Positions 6,725 to 8,388 of a stretch of 8,388 nt of DNA are shown piece after piece. The notes under the pieces are model-generated. The model was given only the letters and a program-made list of their open reading frames with translations, was not told where the DNA came from and did not search any database. Each line of letters opens with the position of its first letter. The stretch's first letter is position 1. Source of the stretch: Planctomycetaceae bacterium (GTDB lineage Bacteria > Planctomycetota > Planctomycetia > Pirellulales > Thermoguttaceae); the NCBI GenBank assembly GCA_003532715.1, contig DOEZ01000710.1, positions 1-8,388 on the forward strand, written 5' to 3'. The position numbers were made by a program, and so were the translations under genes.

Positions 6725-7819
6725 TCAACAATCGACGATCGCTTCCTCAAAACTCTTGTTCACGCTGGTGAGGACTTCATAACCGGTTTTCGTCACCAAA
6801 ATGTCGTCCTCGATCCGCACGCCGCCCCAACCCGGCAGATAGATACCCGGCTCCACCGTGACGACCATACCGGGCTGAAGAACCGTTTGGTTGCCCACGG
6901 CCAGCCGCGGGGCCTCGTGAATGTCCAAACCCAGGCCATGCCCCAATCCATGCCCGAAGTATCGACCAAAACCGGCCTTGGCGATGATATTTCGCGCCAC
7001 CGCGTCGACCTTCTCCGCCACGATGCCGGGTCGAACCGCCTTGATCGCGGCAACCTGGGCGTTCAACACAGTGTCGTACACTTTGCGCAGTTTGGGCGAG
7101 ATTTTACCTGTAATCAACACCCGGGTCAAGTCGCTTCGATACATCCCCTCGTGGGCACCCCAGTCGACCAACAGGTGGTTGCTCGCACCGACGGTCGCGT
7201 CGGTCGGCGTGGCGTGGGGCAGCGCGGCGCGAGGCCCGACGGCGACGATGCTCGGAAACGCACACCCCTTGGCGCCGAACTGCCGCATGGCCAGTTCCAG
7301 TTCGGCGGCGATTTGCTTCTCGGTCTTCTCCTTGCGGAGCGTCGAGCGGAGCACTTCGAACCCCTTTTCGGCCATCCGGATGGCATCGCGGAATCGGTCG
7401 ATCTCCATCTTGTCCTTGATCTGGCGGAGCTGCTCGACCAGCCCGTCGGTGGTGACCAGCTCGACCGTGGGCAATTCCGCGGCGATTTGGCCGTGAAGTC
7501 CGACCGTCATCGAACTCCCCTCGATCCCCAGCCGGCCGATCTTGGCCGAGCGAGCGACCTTGCCGATCGCCTTGAGCATGGTCGTGCCCGGCGGACGAAT
7601 CAGCAGCTCAAGCCCCGGGCATTCCTCCTCCAACTGGGTGGTGTACCGTGGATCGCTGATCAGCACCTCGCCGTCCTGGCGGACCAGCAGGTAACTATCG
7701 TCGCCCGTGAAACCGGTCAGGTAGGTGACGTTGGTGAAACTGGTGACCAGCAGGGCGTCTGCTCCCGCATCGTGAATCAAACGGCGAAGCCTGTCGCGGC
7801 GAGGGGCGTAATAGTCCAT
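6725..7819 (-). CDS. M24 family Xaa-Pro aminopeptidase/dipeptidase
   Basis: This 364-residue cytoplasmic metallopeptidase belongs to family M24 and should release residues next to proline. The N-terminal creatinase-like domain (about 5-135) contains LLVTSFTNVTYLTGFTGDDSYLLV. The pita-bread catalytic domain follows (about 140-360). All five expected metal ligands are visible: D219 (LLVDWG), D230 (SDLTR), H294 (GHGLGLDIHE), E323 (VEPGIY) and E337 (RIEDD). The size matches the PepQ/YqhT group rather than the longer PepP (about 440), but which specificity applies cannot be read from the sequence. The ATG at 7819 has GGGAG seven bases upstream; an extension to 7909 is rejected because those residues overlap the promoter region and look random. 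It is the first gene of a run with accB and accC, a neighbourhood seen in many bacteria. Confidence 0.93.
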   Translation of the reverse strand: MDYYAPRRDRLRRLIHDAGADALLVTSFTNVTYLTGFTGDDSYLLVRQDGEVLISDPRYTTQLEEECPGLELLIRPPGTTMLKAIGKVARSAKIGRLGIEGSSMTVGLHGQIAAELPTVELVTTDGLVEQLRQIKDKMEIDRFRDAIRMAEKGFEVLRSTLRKEKTEKQIAAELELAMRQFGAKGCAFPSIVAVGPRAALPHATPTDATVGASNHLLVDWGAHEGMYRSDLTRVLITGKISPKLRKVYDTVLNAQVAAIKAVRPGIVAEKVDAVARNIIAKAGFGRYFGHGLGHGLGLDIHEAPRLAVGNQTVLQPGMVVTVEPGIYLPGWGGVRIEDDILVTKTGYEVLTSVNKSFEEAIVDC

Positions 7820-7879
7820 CGGATCGCTCCCATTAAGGTGGACATTCGGATCGAGATTCGGCCGACAACGCTGGCCCGA

Positions 7880-7885
7880 ATTATA
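7880..7885 (-). promoter_or_regulatory. -10 box for the peptidase-accB-accC run
   Basis: The minus strand reads TATAAT, a perfect -10 consensus, about 60 bases before the peptidase ATG. The best -35-like string, TTGCCG (7900-7905), is only 14 bases away, shorter than normal, so the -35 is uncertain. Position and orientation fit a promoter driving the three-gene run. Confidence 0.45.
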
Positions 7886-7955
7886 ACCCCAATCGCTTAC
7901 GGCAACCACGGGAGGCCCTACGGGGGGTTCGCCTTCATGCGGCGGGGAATTCTGT

Positions 7956-7961
7956 TATATT
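7956..7961 (+). promoter_or_regulatory. Possible -10 box for ruvB
   Basis: TATATT matches the -10 consensus at five of six positions, about 57 bases before the ruvB ATG at 8018. The upstream -35 match is weak (TTCATG, 7934-7939, 16-base spacing). It would be back to back with the divergent peptidase promoter. Confidence 0.3.
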
Positions 7962-8017
7962 GGTCGAACAGTTAACACCCGTTCAGTTCCCCCGACGCCT
8001 CCATGGGGCCGTCCGCC

Positions 8018-8388
8018 ATGACTCGCGAACCGATCATCCAGTCTTCCGACGCGCAATCCGACGAAGGCCCTTCCTTCTCGCGACAAAACGAGGACGATCG
8101 GGCGCTGCGGCCGCAGTCGATGCGCGAAATGGTCGGACAGCGGGCCGTCTACGAGCGGATTCAGATTGCCGTGGACGCCGCCCGCAAACGCGACGAGCCC
8201 CTGGGGCACATTTTGTTCGACGGTCCGCCCGGGCTCGGCAAGACGACGTTCGCCACCTGCATTCCACGCGACCTGGGCGTCAATTTCCAAATTGGCAGCG
8301 GCGCAACCTTGAAAGCGCCCAAGGATCTAATCCCCTATCTGACGAACGCCGAAGAGCGTTCGGTGCTGTTCATCGACGAGATCCACCG
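8018..8388 (+). CDS. ruvB: Holliday junction branch migration helicase RuvB, partial (C-terminus beyond right edge)
   Basis: RuvB is the hexameric ATPase that drives branch migration with RuvA and feeds RuvC. The visible 123 residues begin with a non-conserved, mostly polar tail of about 28 residues. Then come ALRPQSMREMVGQ (29-41), Walker A GPPGLGKTT (69-77, K75), LTNAEERSVLF and Walker B FIDEIH (118-123) at the window edge. Spacing and wording match RuvB rather than RarA or DnaX; the MREMVGQ and NAEE variants resemble planctomycete RuvB as I recall it. The start could be ATG 8018 or the in-frame ATG 8003, which would add MGPSA; neither has a clear Shine-Dalgarno, though GGGG lies nine bases before 8018. 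Sensor 1, the arginine finger and the winged-helix domain are outside the window. Confidence 0.93.
   Translation, partial: MTREPIIQSSDAQSDEGPSFSRQNEDDRALRPQSMREMVGQRAVYERIQIAVDAARKRDEPLGHILFDGPPGLGKTTFATCIPRDLGVNFQIGSGATLKAPKDLIPYLTNAEERSVLFIDEIH

Overview
The window looks like ordinary chromosomal DNA from a G+C-rich bacterium, most likely a planctomycete (Pirellulales-like). Three things point that way: a pyrophosphate-type phosphofructokinase, a RuvB start that matches the planctomycete form as I remember it, and an intergenic palindrome beginning AGCCCGAAGCGCAAGCGA that I recall as common in that group. The assignment is from memory and was not searched.

Layout. From the left edge, the minus strand carries a two-component pair: a membrane histidine kinase (640-2244) followed by an overlapping sigma-54-type response regulator cut by the window edge (1-665). 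The stretch 2245-2859 has no ordinary gene. It holds the likely kinase promoter, a REP-like palindrome with a second small hairpin beside it, and a plus-strand cluster of possible signals (inverted repeat touching a -35-like box, second dyad, strong Shine-Dalgarno, 19-codon ORF). This cluster leads to a small plus-strand gene of unknown function (2860-3078).

A convergent minus-strand gene follows, encoding pyrophosphate-dependent 6-phosphofructokinase (3116-4426). A 258-base gap containing a 10-base tandem repeat separates it from a minus-strand run read in the order M24 aminopeptidase (7819-6725), accB (6655-6152) and accC (6028-4685). This is the familiar peptidase-accB-accC arrangement, but without efp between the peptidase and accB. 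At the right edge a divergent plus-strand ruvB (8018 onward) is truncated by the window end.

How the genes work together. AccB and AccC form the biotin carboxylase half of acetyl-CoA carboxylase, which makes malonyl-CoA for fatty acid synthesis. The phosphofructokinase acts in glycolysis, reversibly if PPi-dependent. The kinase and regulator form a phosphorelay to sigma-54 promoters, signal unknown. RuvB is the Holliday junction motor. I see no phage, transposase, CRISPR array, defence cassette or biosynthetic cluster. The most open questions are the small unknown gene with its leader region and the intergenic repeats; I found no clear novel multi-gene system.
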